The translations under genes and the position numbers were made by a program. The notes beneath the pieces were generated by a model. The model was not told the DNA's origin, searched no databases, and saw nothing but the letters and a program-made list of their open reading frames with translations. Below, one piece after another: positions 1 to 6,967 of a stretch of 64,000 nucleotides of DNA; the stretch's first letter is position 1; each line of letters begins with the position of its first letter. The stretch lies in the NCBI RefSeq assembly GCF_009830285.1, contig NZ_WUQX01000001.1:2356501-2420500 (forward strand). The letters run 5' to 3'. This DNA is from Sporofaciens musculi (GTDB taxonomy: Bacteria; Bacillota; Clostridia; Lachnospirales; Lachnospiraceae).

Positions 1-1
1 C

Positions 2-1090
2 ATCAGGAAGACGGGAACGAAGGTGGTTATTGTAGGGCGGTTCGGTCTTCCTTTTTTTTTACATAAATACCGTAAACGGAAATTATTTTTTGCAGGGGCC
101 CTTCTTTCCCTGGCTCTTGTATTTCTTTTGTCCAGGTATATCTGGAATATTGACATTCAAGGAAATCTTTCCTACACAGACGAGACGCTGCTTCGTTTCC
201 TTGAAAGTACCCAGGTGACAAACGGAATGCCTGTATCTGAGGTGGACTGTGCAAGGATTGTAAAAGATATCCGAAAGGAATATAATGACATCATCTGGGT
301 TTCCGCCTCAATAAAGGGGACACGGCTGATTATACAGGTGAAGGAGAACGAGGATTCCCTTCCTGCCATGGATGAAGTTAATCCAGAGCCGGCAGGGGAA
401 CAGCTACAGGAAGATAAGGCCATGGATATCGTTGCTGACCAGGACTGCATCATTACTAAGATTGTGCCGAGAAATGGGATTCCCATGGTGAAAGAAGGGC
501 AGCAGGTGAAGGCAGGGGAGATTCTGGTTTCCGGCCAGGTTCCGGTGCTGGACGATTCGGGCACTGTAATCGGCTATCAGTACCATAAGGCGGATGCAGA
601 TATCCAGGGACGGACCTCCATAGAATATCAGAATGAGATTAGCCTGACTTATGAGGAAAAAGAGTATGCGGACATTGAAAAAAAGGAATATACCCTGAAA
701 ATAGGGAGTTACTATCTGAGGCTTGGTTCAATCCGAAATTCCTACGAGGCATGGGAAATGTACGGCTTCGCAAAGCAGTTGTGCATCGGAGATAATTTCT
801 ATCTTCCCATCTGTTATGAGAAGAGAATCGCGAAGCCTTACCGTCCTTTGGAGAAAAAATACACGAAAAATGAGCTTCAAAGGATATTAAGTAAAAGTTT
901 TCAGCGATATTGTAAAGATTTGGATAAAAAGGGGGTAGAAATTATTGAGAATAATGTTAAAATATACACAGGGTCAGAAAAAGCTGAGGCGAAAGGCAGA
1001 CTTACAGTCTTAACGCCCATCGGAACCTTGACCCAATCTCAATTACTGGAGATTCCGGTAATCGAAGAACAAGACGAGACAGGAGAATAG
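2..1090 (+). CDS. yqfD: Sporulation protein YqfD, 5' truncated by window edge
   Basis: YqfD family: a membrane-anchored protein needed for sporulation in Bacillus; its biochemical role is unknown. The frame is open to the left edge: the codons before the GTG at 23 encode RKTGT, which continues the conserved family sequence, so that GTG is internal and the true start lies outside the window. What is visible is a basic stretch (HKYRKRK), one hydrophobic segment (about residues 24-42 counted from position 23) and a long extracytoplasmic part with the family motif around VKEGQQVKAGEILVSG. It ends 3 nt before the phoH-like gene, so both are probably one operon. The order yqfD-phoH-ybeY is conserved in Firmicutes, which supports the call. 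Confidence 0.9.
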   Translation: MRKTGTKVVIVGRFGLPFFLHKYRKRKLFFAGALLSLALVFLLSRYIWNIDIQGNLSYTDETLLRFLESTQVTNGMPVSEVDCARIVKDIRKEYNDIIWVSASIKGTRLIIQVKENEDSLPAMDEVNPEPAGEQLQEDKAMDIVADQDCIITKIVPRNGIPMVKEGQQVKAGEILVSGQVPVLDDSGTVIGYQYHKADADIQGRTSIEYQNEISLTYEEKEYADIEKKEYTLKIGSYYLRLGSIRNSYEAWEMYGFAKQLCIGDNFYLPICYEKRIAKPYRPLEKKYTKNELQRILSKSFQRYCKDLDKKGVEIIENNVKIYTGSEKAEAKGRLTVLTPIGTLTQSQLLEIPVIEEQDETGE

Positions 1091-1093
1091 CGG

Positions 1094-2104
1094 ATGGGAT
1101 TGATGGAGGCAGTCATCGACATTCCGGCTGAGCATGAGGCAAATGTGTTCGGCCAGTTTGATGTTTTTGCGAAGAAGATAGAACGGACGCTTCACGTTAC
1201 ACTGATCGCAAGGGGCGAGAGCGTGAAGATTATGGGGGAAGCGGCGAACGTAGAGAAGGCGAAAAAGGTTCTTATGCAGCTTGCAGAGTTGTCCAAACGG
1301 GGCACCGCAATCAATGAGCAGAATGTGGACTATACCCTTGCCCTTGTGCTGGAGGACAGTAAAGAGAGTATACTTAAGCTGGACGGAGAGATTATCTGTC
1401 ATACCCTGCAGGGCAAGCCTATTAAGCCCAAGACTCTGGGACAGAAGGCTTACGTAGACGCTTTGCGAAGGAAGATGATTGTATTTGGTTTAGGGCCGGC
1501 AGGTACGGGCAAGACCTACCTTGCCATGGCTATGGCGATTACGGCATTTCGCAACAATGAGGTGGGAAGAATTATTTTGACAAGACCCGCCATAGAGGCA
1601 GGGGAGAAGTTAGGATTTCTGCCAGGAGATTTGCAAAGCAAGATTGACCCCTATCTTCGGCCATTGTATGATGCTCTGTATCAGATTATGGGGGCGGAGA
1701 GCTTCCTTAAGAATTCAGAGCGGGGGCTGATTGAGGTTGCGCCGCTGGCATATATGAGGGGACGGACGTTGGATAATGCCTATATTATATTAGACGAGGC
1801 GCAGAATACCACACCTGCTCAGATGAAGATGTTTCTGACCAGAATTGGTTTTGGCTCTAAGGTGGCTGTCACAGGGGATACCTCACAGAAGGATTTACCT
1901 GCCGGACAGGTATCAGGTCTTGACGTGGCGATTTCTGTTCTTAAGAATATTGACGATATTGCAATCTGTAGTCTGACCAGCAAGGATGTGGTGCGCCATC
2001 CCTTGGTACAAAAGATTGTAAAGGCATACGAGGAGTATGAGAGCCGCAGCCGGAATCGGGGCAGAGACAGCAGAAAGAAACCGGACAGAGTCAAAAAGAG
2101 ATAA
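1094..2104 (+). CDS. phoH: PhoH-like ATPase
   Basis: PhoH-family P-loop ATPase, possibly linked to RNA metabolism because it sits next to the RNase YbeY in most bacteria. The N-terminal ~100 residues resemble a KH-like region; the PhoH ATPase domain follows. Walker A is GPAGTGKT (residues 134-141) and Walker B is IILDEAQ (231-237), followed by the sensor motif VAVTGD. Length of 336 aa is usual (about 310-350). The basic C-terminal tail (SRSRNRGRDSRKK) could bind nucleic acid, which is inference. It starts 3 nt after yqfD and is followed 16 nt later by ybeY. The HD-hydrolase gene pgpH/yqfF, often found between phoH and ybeY in Bacillus, is absent here. Confidence 0.95.
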   Translation: MGLMEAVIDIPAEHEANVFGQFDVFAKKIERTLHVTLIARGESVKIMGEAANVEKAKKVLMQLAELSKRGTAINEQNVDYTLALVLEDSKESILKLDGEIICHTLQGKPIKPKTLGQKAYVDALRRKMIVFGLGPAGTGKTYLAMAMAITAFRNNEVGRIILTRPAIEAGEKLGFLPGDLQSKIDPYLRPLYDALYQIMGAESFLKNSERGLIEVAPLAYMRGRTLDNAYIILDEAQNTTPAQMKMFLTRIGFGSKVAVTGDTSQKDLPAGQVSGLDVAISVLKNIDDIAICSLTSKDVVRHPLVQKIVKAYEEYESRSRNRGRDSRKKPDRVKKR

Positions 2105-2120
2105 ACAAAAGGAGAAAATC

Positions 2121-2615
2121 ATGACACTTTATTTTGAAGAAGAAGGGGACTTAAGCCTCCCTTTAAAGTGCCGCGAGATTGCAAAGAAGGTAATTGAGTC
2201 AGCCCTTGACGCTGTGGGCTGCCCTTATGATGCCCAGTTAAGCCTTCTGCTTACTATGAATACACAGATTCAGGAGATGAACGCAAGGTTCCGAGACATA
2301 GAAAAGCCTACGGATGTGCTGTCATTTCCCATGATTGAATACCCTGCGTCGGGTGAATTTGATTTCCTTGAGGAGAGGGACGACTGCTTTGACCCAGAAA
2401 CAGGCGAGCTTTCCCTGGGGGACATCGTCATTTCCAAAGAAAAGGTGATAGCCCAGGCAAAAGAATACGGACATTCCATTCTGCGGGAATATGCGTTCCT
2501 GATTGTACATTCTATCCTGCATCTGACCGGATACGACCATATAGAAGAGGACGAACGCCGGATTATGGAAGCAAAGCAGGATGAGATTATGGAAGTCCTG
2601 AATATAATACGATAA
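2121..2615 (+). CDS. ybeY: Endoribonuclease YbeY (rRNA maturation factor)
   Basis: Zinc-dependent single-strand endoribonuclease acting in 16S rRNA 3'-end maturation and ribosome quality control. The metal-binding motif HxxxHxxxxxH is present as H130, H134 and H140 (HSILHLTGYDH), and the upstream family motif KPTDVLSFP is at about 62-70. The frame is open further upstream to 2037, but the ATG at 2121 has an AGGAG site 5 nt upstream and gives the usual length (164 aa), so I chose it; the longer version would overlap phoH by 68 nt with a low-complexity basic head. It lies directly after phoH and 13 nt before the flippase gene. Confidence 0.95.
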   Translation: MTLYFEEEGDLSLPLKCREIAKKVIESALDAVGCPYDAQLSLLLTMNTQIQEMNARFRDIEKPTDVLSFPMIEYPASGEFDFLEERDDCFDPETGELSLGDIVISKEKVIAQAKEYGHSILREYAFLIVHSILHLTGYDHIEEDERRIMEAKQDEIMEVLNIIR

Positions 2616-2628
2616 GAGGGAGCAATTT

Positions 2629-4299
2629 ATGGCTGAACGACGAAGAAAAAGAGATAAGAATTTTCTTGTGCAGGGCTCTATACTGGCATTTGCAGGGGTG
2701 ATTACGAAGATTATAGGCGCTGTTTACAGAATTCCGCTTACCAATACGGTGGGGACGGAGGGAATGGGTTACTATAACGTGGCCTTTTCCATCTACACCA
2801 TTGCTTTGATGCTTACCTCCTACAGCCTTCCACTTGCCGTCTCAAAGCTTGTGTCGGCGCGGGTGGCCATCGGTCAGTATCGGAATGCCTACAAGGTGTT
2901 CAAATGCGCCCTGATGTTTGCAATCGTTGCAAGCGGCATCGTTTCCCTTGCAATCTTTTTTGGGGCGGAATTCATCGCAAATACGTTGATGTCCATGGAT
3001 TTGAGCGTCTATGCCCTGCGTATCCTTGCGCCCTGTATTTTCGTGGTGGCGCTGCTTGGCGTCATCCGAGGTTTTTTCCAGGGAAATGGCTCTATGATGC
3101 CTACTGCGTTTTCTCAGGTAATCGAGCAGATTGTCAATGCAGTAGCTTCTATTGTGGGAGCATATCTTTTACTCCAGACAGGCAAGGAGATTGCAAAGAC
3201 GAGAGGGGACGACTCCTACGGTCCGGCTTTTGCGGCGGCCGGAGGTACGGTGGGAACCATCATGGGCGCGTTTGTGGCGCTCTTGTTTGTGTTCGTGGTG
3301 TTTATTGCCTATTACCAATTATTCCGCAGGAAGATGAGAAGGGACAGAAGCCGGAAGCGGGAGAGCTACCGCAAGATTTACCGGATTCTGTTAATGACCA
3401 TTGCGCCGGTGATCTTAAGCGCGACGGTTTATAATATCAGCGACTTTTTGGATACCGCTATTTTTAACAATATTATGGCTGCCCAGGGCGTTTCAAAGAC
3501 GGAGTATGCCAGTCTTATGGGTATCTTTGGGAGCCAGTTTAATACACTAATCAATGTGCCTCTGTCCGTGGCAACGGCTCTGGCGTCGTCGCTGATTCCA
3601 AGCCTTGTTGCAACTGTTCAGACAGGCAGCCGTAAGCAGGTACATAATAAGATTGATACTGCAATCCGTTTTAATATGATGATTGCAATTCCATGTGCCG
3701 TGGGACTTACCATCCTGGCAAAACCGCTGATGGATCTTCTGTTTTATACGGAGGATAATACGACGGCTGCACTGATGCTGCAGCTTGGAGCCGTTTCCGT
3801 GGTATTTTTCTGTCCCTCCACACTAACGAACTCCGTTCTTCAGGGATTGGACGACATGATGACGCCTGTGAAGAATTCTTCCATTGCGCTGGCGGTCCAT
3901 GTACTTTCGCTGCTTGTGATGCTGGTGGCGTTTAAATGGAATATTTACGCTGTGGTAATGAGCAGGACGATTTTTGCCGCCACAGTTTATATGCTGAACT
4001 CTCACGCTCTGCGGGAGAGAATCGGATATGTGCAGGAGAGGAAGCGGACGTTTATTCTGCCCACCATTGCAGCCGGAATCATGGGGGCTGTGGCTGTAAT
4101 TGTGCACCTGCTCTTTGAACTATTTGCAGGAACCCGAATTGCCACCGTATTTGCACTGTTGGCAGCAGTTCCAACTTATGGGATCGCTCTGGTACTCCTT
4201 GGGGGTGTGACGGAGGATGAGATTGAGAATATGCCAAAGGGCGCCCTGCTTTTATCTATTTGCCGGAAAATGCATCTGTTTCGGGATGTTTATCGCTAA
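2629..4299 (+). CDS. SpoVB/MurJ-like oligosaccharide flippase (MOP superfamily)
   Basis: Polytopic membrane protein of the polysaccharide/lipid II flippase group (SpoVB, YtgP/MurJ). It has about 14 predicted hydrophobic segments over 556 aa, the usual size. Family features seen are the N-terminal basic patch followed by GVITKIIGAVYRIPLTNTVG and the motif IRGFFQGNGSMMPTAFSQ at about 145-165. SpoVB is needed for the spore cortex, while MurJ-type members flip lipid II; sequence alone does not separate these roles. It is the last gene of the yqfD-phoH-ybeY run; a promoter follows it, so the next gene is probably separately transcribed. Confidence 0.88.
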   Translation: MAERRRKRDKNFLVQGSILAFAGVITKIIGAVYRIPLTNTVGTEGMGYYNVAFSIYTIALMLTSYSLPLAVSKLVSARVAIGQYRNAYKVFKCALMFAIVASGIVSLAIFFGAEFIANTLMSMDLSVYALRILAPCIFVVALLGVIRGFFQGNGSMMPTAFSQVIEQIVNAVASIVGAYLLLQTGKEIAKTRGDDSYGPAFAAAGGTVGTIMGAFVALLFVFVVFIAYYQLFRRKMRRDRSRKRESYRKIYRILLMTIAPVILSATVYNISDFLDTAIFNNIMAAQGVSKTEYASLMGIFGSQFNTLINVPLSVATALASSLIPSLVATVQTGSRKQVHNKIDTAIRFNMMIAIPCAVGLTILAKPLMDLLFYTEDNTTAALMLQLGAVSVVFFCPSTLTNSVLQGLDDMMTPVKNSSIALAVHVLSLLVMLVAFKWNIYAVVMSRTIFAATVYMLNSHALRERIGYVQERKRTFILPTIAAGIMGAVAVIVHLLFELFAGTRIATVFALLAAVPTYGIALVLLGGVTEDEIENMPKGALLLSICRKMHLFRDVYR

Positions 4300-4323
4300 T
4301 TTGCCAAATGTTACCTAAAGATG

Positions 4324-4353
4324 TTGACGAAAAAATGATGGAATCTGTATAAA
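4324..4353 (+). promoter_or_regulatory. Sigma-A-type promoter of the anchored protein gene
   Basis: TTGACG at 4324-4329 and TATAAA at 4348-4353 are separated by 18 nt. They lie about 45 nt before the ATG at 4399, which has an AAAGGAG site. Seen directly in sequence; activity not shown. Confidence 0.55.
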
Positions 4354-4398
4354 ATCATGAAAAATGACCGATACTGAACTAAAAAAGGAGTTGTCCTT

Positions 4399-4809
4399 AT
4401 GAGAAATAAGTTAGGTATCGGTTTTTTTGGGGTTATGATTGTGGCGTTGATGCTGGTTACAGGGGCTTACCAGTTAAGCTACCAGAGGGCTAAGGAGAAT
4501 ATGGAGGTCAAGCTTAAAGTTGCAAAGGAGACCCAAACAGAAGGAAGCCCAGGGGAGGAGACGAAAGCAGCCACCCCAGATCCGGCTACAGTTGCTGCGG
4601 ACGGACAGGCTTTGAAGGAGGATTGCTATTATCTGATGGAGGTAAATGGCTATGTCGTGGTTTACTTAAGCGACAAGAAGACGCCTTATGAATATACGGA
4701 TATTAAGTATGACGACCTTCCGGCAGAGCTTCGGGATGAGATTCGCAACGGAAAATATATGGAGGATGCAAAATCCCTGTATGGATTTCTGGAAAATTAT
4801 TCTAGTTAA
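4399..4809 (+). CDS. Membrane-anchored protein with BofC-like C-terminal region
   Basis: A 136-aa protein with one N-terminal hydrophobic segment (about residues 8-27) without a clear cleavage site, a charged and then proline/threonine-rich linker (about 30-75), and a small C-terminal domain beginning YYLMEVNGYVVVYLSD. That domain resembles the C-terminal domain of BofC, a regulator of sigma-K checkpoint signalling in the forespore, and related short Clostridia proteins. Similarity is from memory, so the role is inference. It has its own likely promoter and no operon partner. Function is not assigned. Confidence 0.7.
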   Translation: MRNKLGIGFFGVMIVALMLVTGAYQLSYQRAKENMEVKLKVAKETQTEGSPGEETKAATPDPATVAADGQALKEDCYYLMEVNGYVVVYLSDKKTPYEYTDIKYDDLPAELRDEIRNGKYMEDAKSLYGFLENYSS

Positions 4810-4921
4810 GAAATATGCAAGTTATTGTAAATCCTTTGTAGACATTCAGGGGAAGATAGTGTAAGATAAGGTGAAGCTTTAAGGAAGATAATCTGGAAAA
4901 ATACGAAGGAGGCTAAGGCAC

Positions 4922-5041
4922 GTGGCTAACGGAATGGGGAAGATATGTGCCTGCGCTTCAGGGGAAGGAAATGAGCTATGGACAATCAGAAAATTGCCAG
5001 GATTAATGAATTATACCACAAGTCCAAGGCTGAGGGGCTGA
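4922..5041 (+). CDS. Possible 39-aa upstream ORF overlapping the DUF896 start
   Basis: A GTG at 4922 is preceded by AAGGAGG at optimal spacing and opens a 39-codon frame ending at 5041. It overlaps the first 64 nt of the DUF896 gene in another frame. The peptide has no recognisable domain. It could be a leader peptide giving translational coupling, or a chance ORF; the strong ribosome site is the only evidence. Confidence 0.25.
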   Translation: MANGMGKICACASGEGNELWTIRKLPGLMNYTTSPRLRG

Positions 5042-5199
5042 CGGAGGATGAGTGCAAAGAGCAGCAGCTCTTACGGCGGGAGTATGTGGATTCGTTTAAA
5101 AGGAATCTGCGTGGGCAGTTAGATCAGATTTCGATTCAGGAAGCAGACGGTTCGATTACAAATCTGGGGGAAAAATTTGGAATCAAAGAAGGAAATTAG
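4978..5199 (+). CDS. DUF896 (UPF0291, YnzC-like) protein
   Basis: Small 73-aa protein of the DUF896/YnzC family, cytoplasmic helical hairpin proteins of unknown function common in Firmicutes. It starts with the typical IARINELYHKSKAEGLT helix, followed by KEQQLLRREYVDSFKRNLR, both family hallmarks. The ATG at 4978 has a GGAAGGAAA site. Its 3' end overlaps the 5-formyl-THF cyclo-ligase gene by 23 nt, so the two are probably translationally coupled. Confidence 0.9.
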   Translation: MDNQKIARINELYHKSKAEGLTEDECKEQQLLRREYVDSFKRNLRGQLDQISIQEADGSITNLGEKFGIKEGN

Positions 5200-5743
5200 A
5201 CAGAGAATCCGGCGGGAACGAGCGAAGATGGTTAAGGCCCGCTGGATTTTGGATACCCAGAGAATCGCCGCCGCCGTTATAAACCATCCTTGGTTTGTTA
5301 CCGAGAGTGACCTTTATATTTATGTGGATTATAACAATGAGGTGGGGACGAGGACGATTATGGAGGAAGCATATAGGAGAGGAATGAATGTGTGGGTTCC
5401 CCGTGTGACGGGGGATACCATGCTTTTTTGCCGTATACAAGGGAAGGATGATTTAAAGCCTGGCGCATATGGGATTCTTGAGCCCACAGGAAAAGAAATT
5501 GGGGATGGAAAGCAGGGGCTTATGATAATGCCAGGGGTGGCTTTTGATGAAAAATGCCACCGTATTGGTTATGGCAAAGGTTTTTATGACAGGTATATTG
5601 AGAGCCATAAGAATCTGCGCAGGATGGCAGTTGGGTTTGAATTTCAGGTCTTTGGGGAGGTGCCTTATGAAGAATATGATATCTGTCCGGAGATTCTGAT
5701 TACTGAGCAAAGAGTTATTGAAGCGGAGGGGATTAAGAGATAG
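5177..5743 (+). CDS. 5-formyltetrahydrofolate cyclo-ligase
   Basis: Converts 5-formyl-THF to 5,10-methenyl-THF using ATP, recycling folate in the cytoplasm. The family signature MPGVAFDEKCHRIGYGKGFYDRY lies at residues 118-140, with the Mg-ATP-binding GYGKGFYDRY part intact; length 188 aa is typical. The start is a TTG at 5177 inside the DUF896 gene, behind a run of five G; this gives the normal basic N-terminus (KKEIRQRIRRERAKM). A 23-nt overlap with DUF896 suggests coupling. DUF4250 follows 14 nt later. Confidence 0.93.
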   Translation: MESKKEIRQRIRRERAKMVKARWILDTQRIAAAVINHPWFVTESDLYIYVDYNNEVGTRTIMEEAYRRGMNVWVPRVTGDTMLFCRIQGKDDLKPGAYGILEPTGKEIGDGKQGLMIMPGVAFDEKCHRIGYGKGFYDRYIESHKNLRRMAVGFEFQVFGEVPYEEYDICPEILITEQRVIEAEGIKR

Positions 5744-5757
5744 AGGGAGGAGATTTT

Positions 5758-5940
5758 ATGTTGACAGGATTACCGAAGGATCCCGTATTGCTGCTCAGTG
5801 TGGTGAATACGAAGCTTAGGGATGTTTATCATACGTTGGATGAGCTGTGTGAGGATATGGATGTGGAAAGAGATGATATTACAGGTAAATTAAAGGGGAT
5901 TGGGTATGAGTATGACGAGGGGCGAAGGCAGTTTGTTTGA
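5758..5940 (+). CDS. DUF4250 domain protein
   Basis: 60-aa protein matching the DUF4250 family, found mostly in Clostridia and of unknown function. Hallmarks are LPKDPVLLLSVVNTKLRD at the start and a C-terminal IGYEYDEGRRQFV. It has a GGGAGGAG site just upstream and lies 14 nt after the cyclo-ligase gene, so it is probably the last gene of that operon. Confidence 0.88.
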   Translation: MLTGLPKDPVLLLSVVNTKLRDVYHTLDELCEDMDVERDDITGKLKGIGYEYDEGRRQFV

Positions 5941-5975
5941 GTGATGAAATATATCACATGAAGCTATAAACTGGG

Positions 5976-6014
5976 ATTGAATCTAAAAAAGAAACGAGTA
6001 TCCCGCTTAAGCCT
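5976..6014 (+). pseudogene. Remnant of an LPD3-type gene 3' end
   Basis: The frame reads IES-KKETSIPLKP-stop and matches the C-terminus of the downstream LPD3-like protein (INI-KKETSTPLEP-stop). Upstream the frame is closed by a stop at 5967, so only the last ~12 codons survive. The remnant overlaps hairpin copy 1. It shows that an LPD3-type gene once ended here too. Confidence 0.6.
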
Positions 6015-6043
6015 TAAAGCTGTATGGTAAAAACCCGTTTCTT
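5989..6043 (+). terminator. Hairpin repeat, copy 1 (terminator-like)
   Basis: Arms AAGAAACGAGT (5989-5999) and ACCCGTTTCTT (6033-6043) pair with one mismatch and are followed by a T-rich run. The loop holds a smaller possible stem GCTT/AAGC. The same element recurs at 6871-6926 with about 45 of 54 core bases identical. The 5' arm is also the coding end of the LPD3 remnant. Confidence 0.6.
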
Positions 6044-6047
6044 TTTA

Positions 6048-6115
6048 TATACCTAAATGGACGCAGTCCACCCGCCCCGCTAGGGGCATGCATTACGGGG
6101 TGCCCTTTGGGTATA
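6048..6115. repeat. 68-nt cloverleaf-like palindromic element
   Basis: Outer arms TATACCTAAA (6048-6057) and TTTGGGTATA (6106-6115) pair over 10 bp with one G-T pair. Inside are a perfect hairpin TGGAC-GCA-GTCCA (6058-6070) and another GCCCC-GCTA-GGGGC (6074-6087). The GC content is much higher than in the flanks. It lies between hairpin copy 1 and the miaB fragment and is not present before intact miaB. It could be a small mobile palindrome or a structured RNA; no family recognised. Confidence 0.5.
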
Positions 6116-6146
6116 CTTTATAAGAGAAAGGGAAAAGTCAAGCAAA

Positions 6147-6365
6147 ATGTATAATGAATTCGATTTTGATAAAATAGATTTAAGCCAAGAGCCACCACAG
6201 GCAGAACCGGCCAGACAATATTACTTCATGGCGAAGTGTCGGAAATGGGTGGAGAACTTTAAACAGGAAAACGGGCGTATTCCTACCTCCTGTGTAACCA
6301 CCTTCGGCTAGCCCGTTCGTGTGAGTAAACAAGATTCTGAAAAAATACGAGAGGAGGGCGGATAG
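6147..6365 (+). pseudogene. Displaced 5' fragment of miaB
   Basis: The ATG at 6147 opens 54 codons whose product matches the N-terminus of the MiaB encoded at 6968 (shared EPARQYYFMAKCRKWV, then PTSCV..FG) before a TAG at 6309. Weak similarity continues after the stop (KQDSEKIR against ARDSEKLR) to about 6350. About two thirds of the aligned residues are identical, and the preceding leader (GAAAGGGA..AAGTCAA) also matches. The first conserved cysteine region is broken and nothing of the radical SAM domain follows, so this is a non-functional fragment. The divergence argues against a recent tandem duplication. Confidence 0.8.
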
Positions 6366-6374
6366 GGAGGGAAT

Positions 6375-6899
6375 ATGGAAAGGAACATAAGTGTTATAAA
6401 GGATGTGAATGGGAAACAGATTGTGGTAATAAATGACATATGTTTTAAAGGTAGACAGAATATTGACTGGAATGAGGTTGAACAGTATTTAAAGCAATAT
6501 GTCGGAGAATTTGTAGAAATTGCTGAAAGTAAAGAAATCATATATATAGGCAATGATCTTCCTGATGAATACACAGGTTCCAATTATACGGCAAAGTTGA
6601 AAGGTGCTCTTGCAAAGGCGAAAGCAAATGCTACACAGGGAATTCCTGAGATGATTGAAATTGCGGAAAATAAGAGATTCCGAGAAAATCTAGCGAAAAA
6701 GCATGATAAAAATGCCAGATTTGGATGGTATCGATATGATTCCCGATTTGCCCTTCCGATTTTTGATGACGATGGAGAAGTTTTGCGTTATAATGTTTTT
6801 CATGTGGAGCTTGTTATAAGACATGCAGTGGATAGGAAATTGTATCTATATGATATTATAAACATAAAAAAAGAAACGAGTACCCCGCTTGAGCCATAA
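6375..6899 (+). CDS. LPD3-like (polyvalent/toxin-associated domain) protein
   Basis: 174-aa soluble protein resembling the large polyvalent protein-associated domain LPD3 and related BECR-type (Barnase/EndoU/ColicinE5/RelE-like) domains, known from phage MuF polyvalent proteins and toxin systems. Recognisable blocks are WNEVEQYLKQYVGEFVEIA, IYIGNDLPDEYTGS, ARFGWYRYDSRFALPI and the end YLYDIINIKKETSTPLEP. The family is recalled rather than searched, and a nuclease or toxin activity is inference. It has an AGGGAGG site 4 nt before the ATG. It is AT-richer than its neighbours and is wedged between a miaB fragment and intact miaB, both signs of transfer. Its last codons form one arm of a hairpin. 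No obvious immunity gene adjoins it. Confidence 0.65.
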   Translation: MERNISVIKDVNGKQIVVINDICFKGRQNIDWNEVEQYLKQYVGEFVEIAESKEIIYIGNDLPDEYTGSNYTAKLKGALAKAKANATQGIPEMIEIAENKRFRENLAKKHDKNARFGWYRYDSRFALPIFDDDGEVLRYNVFHVELVIRHAVDRKLYLYDIINIKKETSTPLEP

Positions 6900-6926
6900 G
6901 ACTGTACGGTTAAAAACTCATTTCTT
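6871..6926 (+). terminator. Hairpin repeat, copy 2 (terminator-like, overlaps LPD3 stop)
   Basis: Arms AAGAAACGAGT (6871-6881) and ACTCATTTCTT (6916-6926) pair with one C-A mismatch and are followed by TAATTTTT. The 5' arm encodes the KKETS part of the LPD3 C-terminus and the stop codon lies in the loop. A second short pairing GTAC (6880-6883) with GTAC (6904-6907) is possible; copy 1 keeps it as GTAT/GTAT through two G-T pairs. It separates the LPD3 gene from miaB. Confidence 0.6.
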
Positions 6927-6967
6927 AATTTTTATTATATGACAGAAAGGGAGTAAAGTCAATAGAA

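Noticed and set aside
23-25. GTG as the start of yqfD
   Set aside because: Conserved family residues continue upstream in frame to the window edge, so the gene is cut by the window.
2037-2120. Longer N-terminus for YbeY
   Set aside because: Would overlap phoH and add low-complexity sequence; the ATG at 2121 has the ribosome site and the normal family start.
4810-4977. Possible 6S RNA or other small RNA before the DUF896/cyclo-ligase genes
   Set aside because: The cyclo-ligase neighbourhood recalls ssrS in Proteobacteria, but I see only a short 6-bp stem (AGGCAC/GTGCCT) and no extended 6S-like helix.
5985-6045. Known riboswitch class (preQ1, THF, guanidine) before miaB
   Set aside because: The element carries no consensus motif of these classes, and its 5' half is the coding end of an LPD3-type gene.
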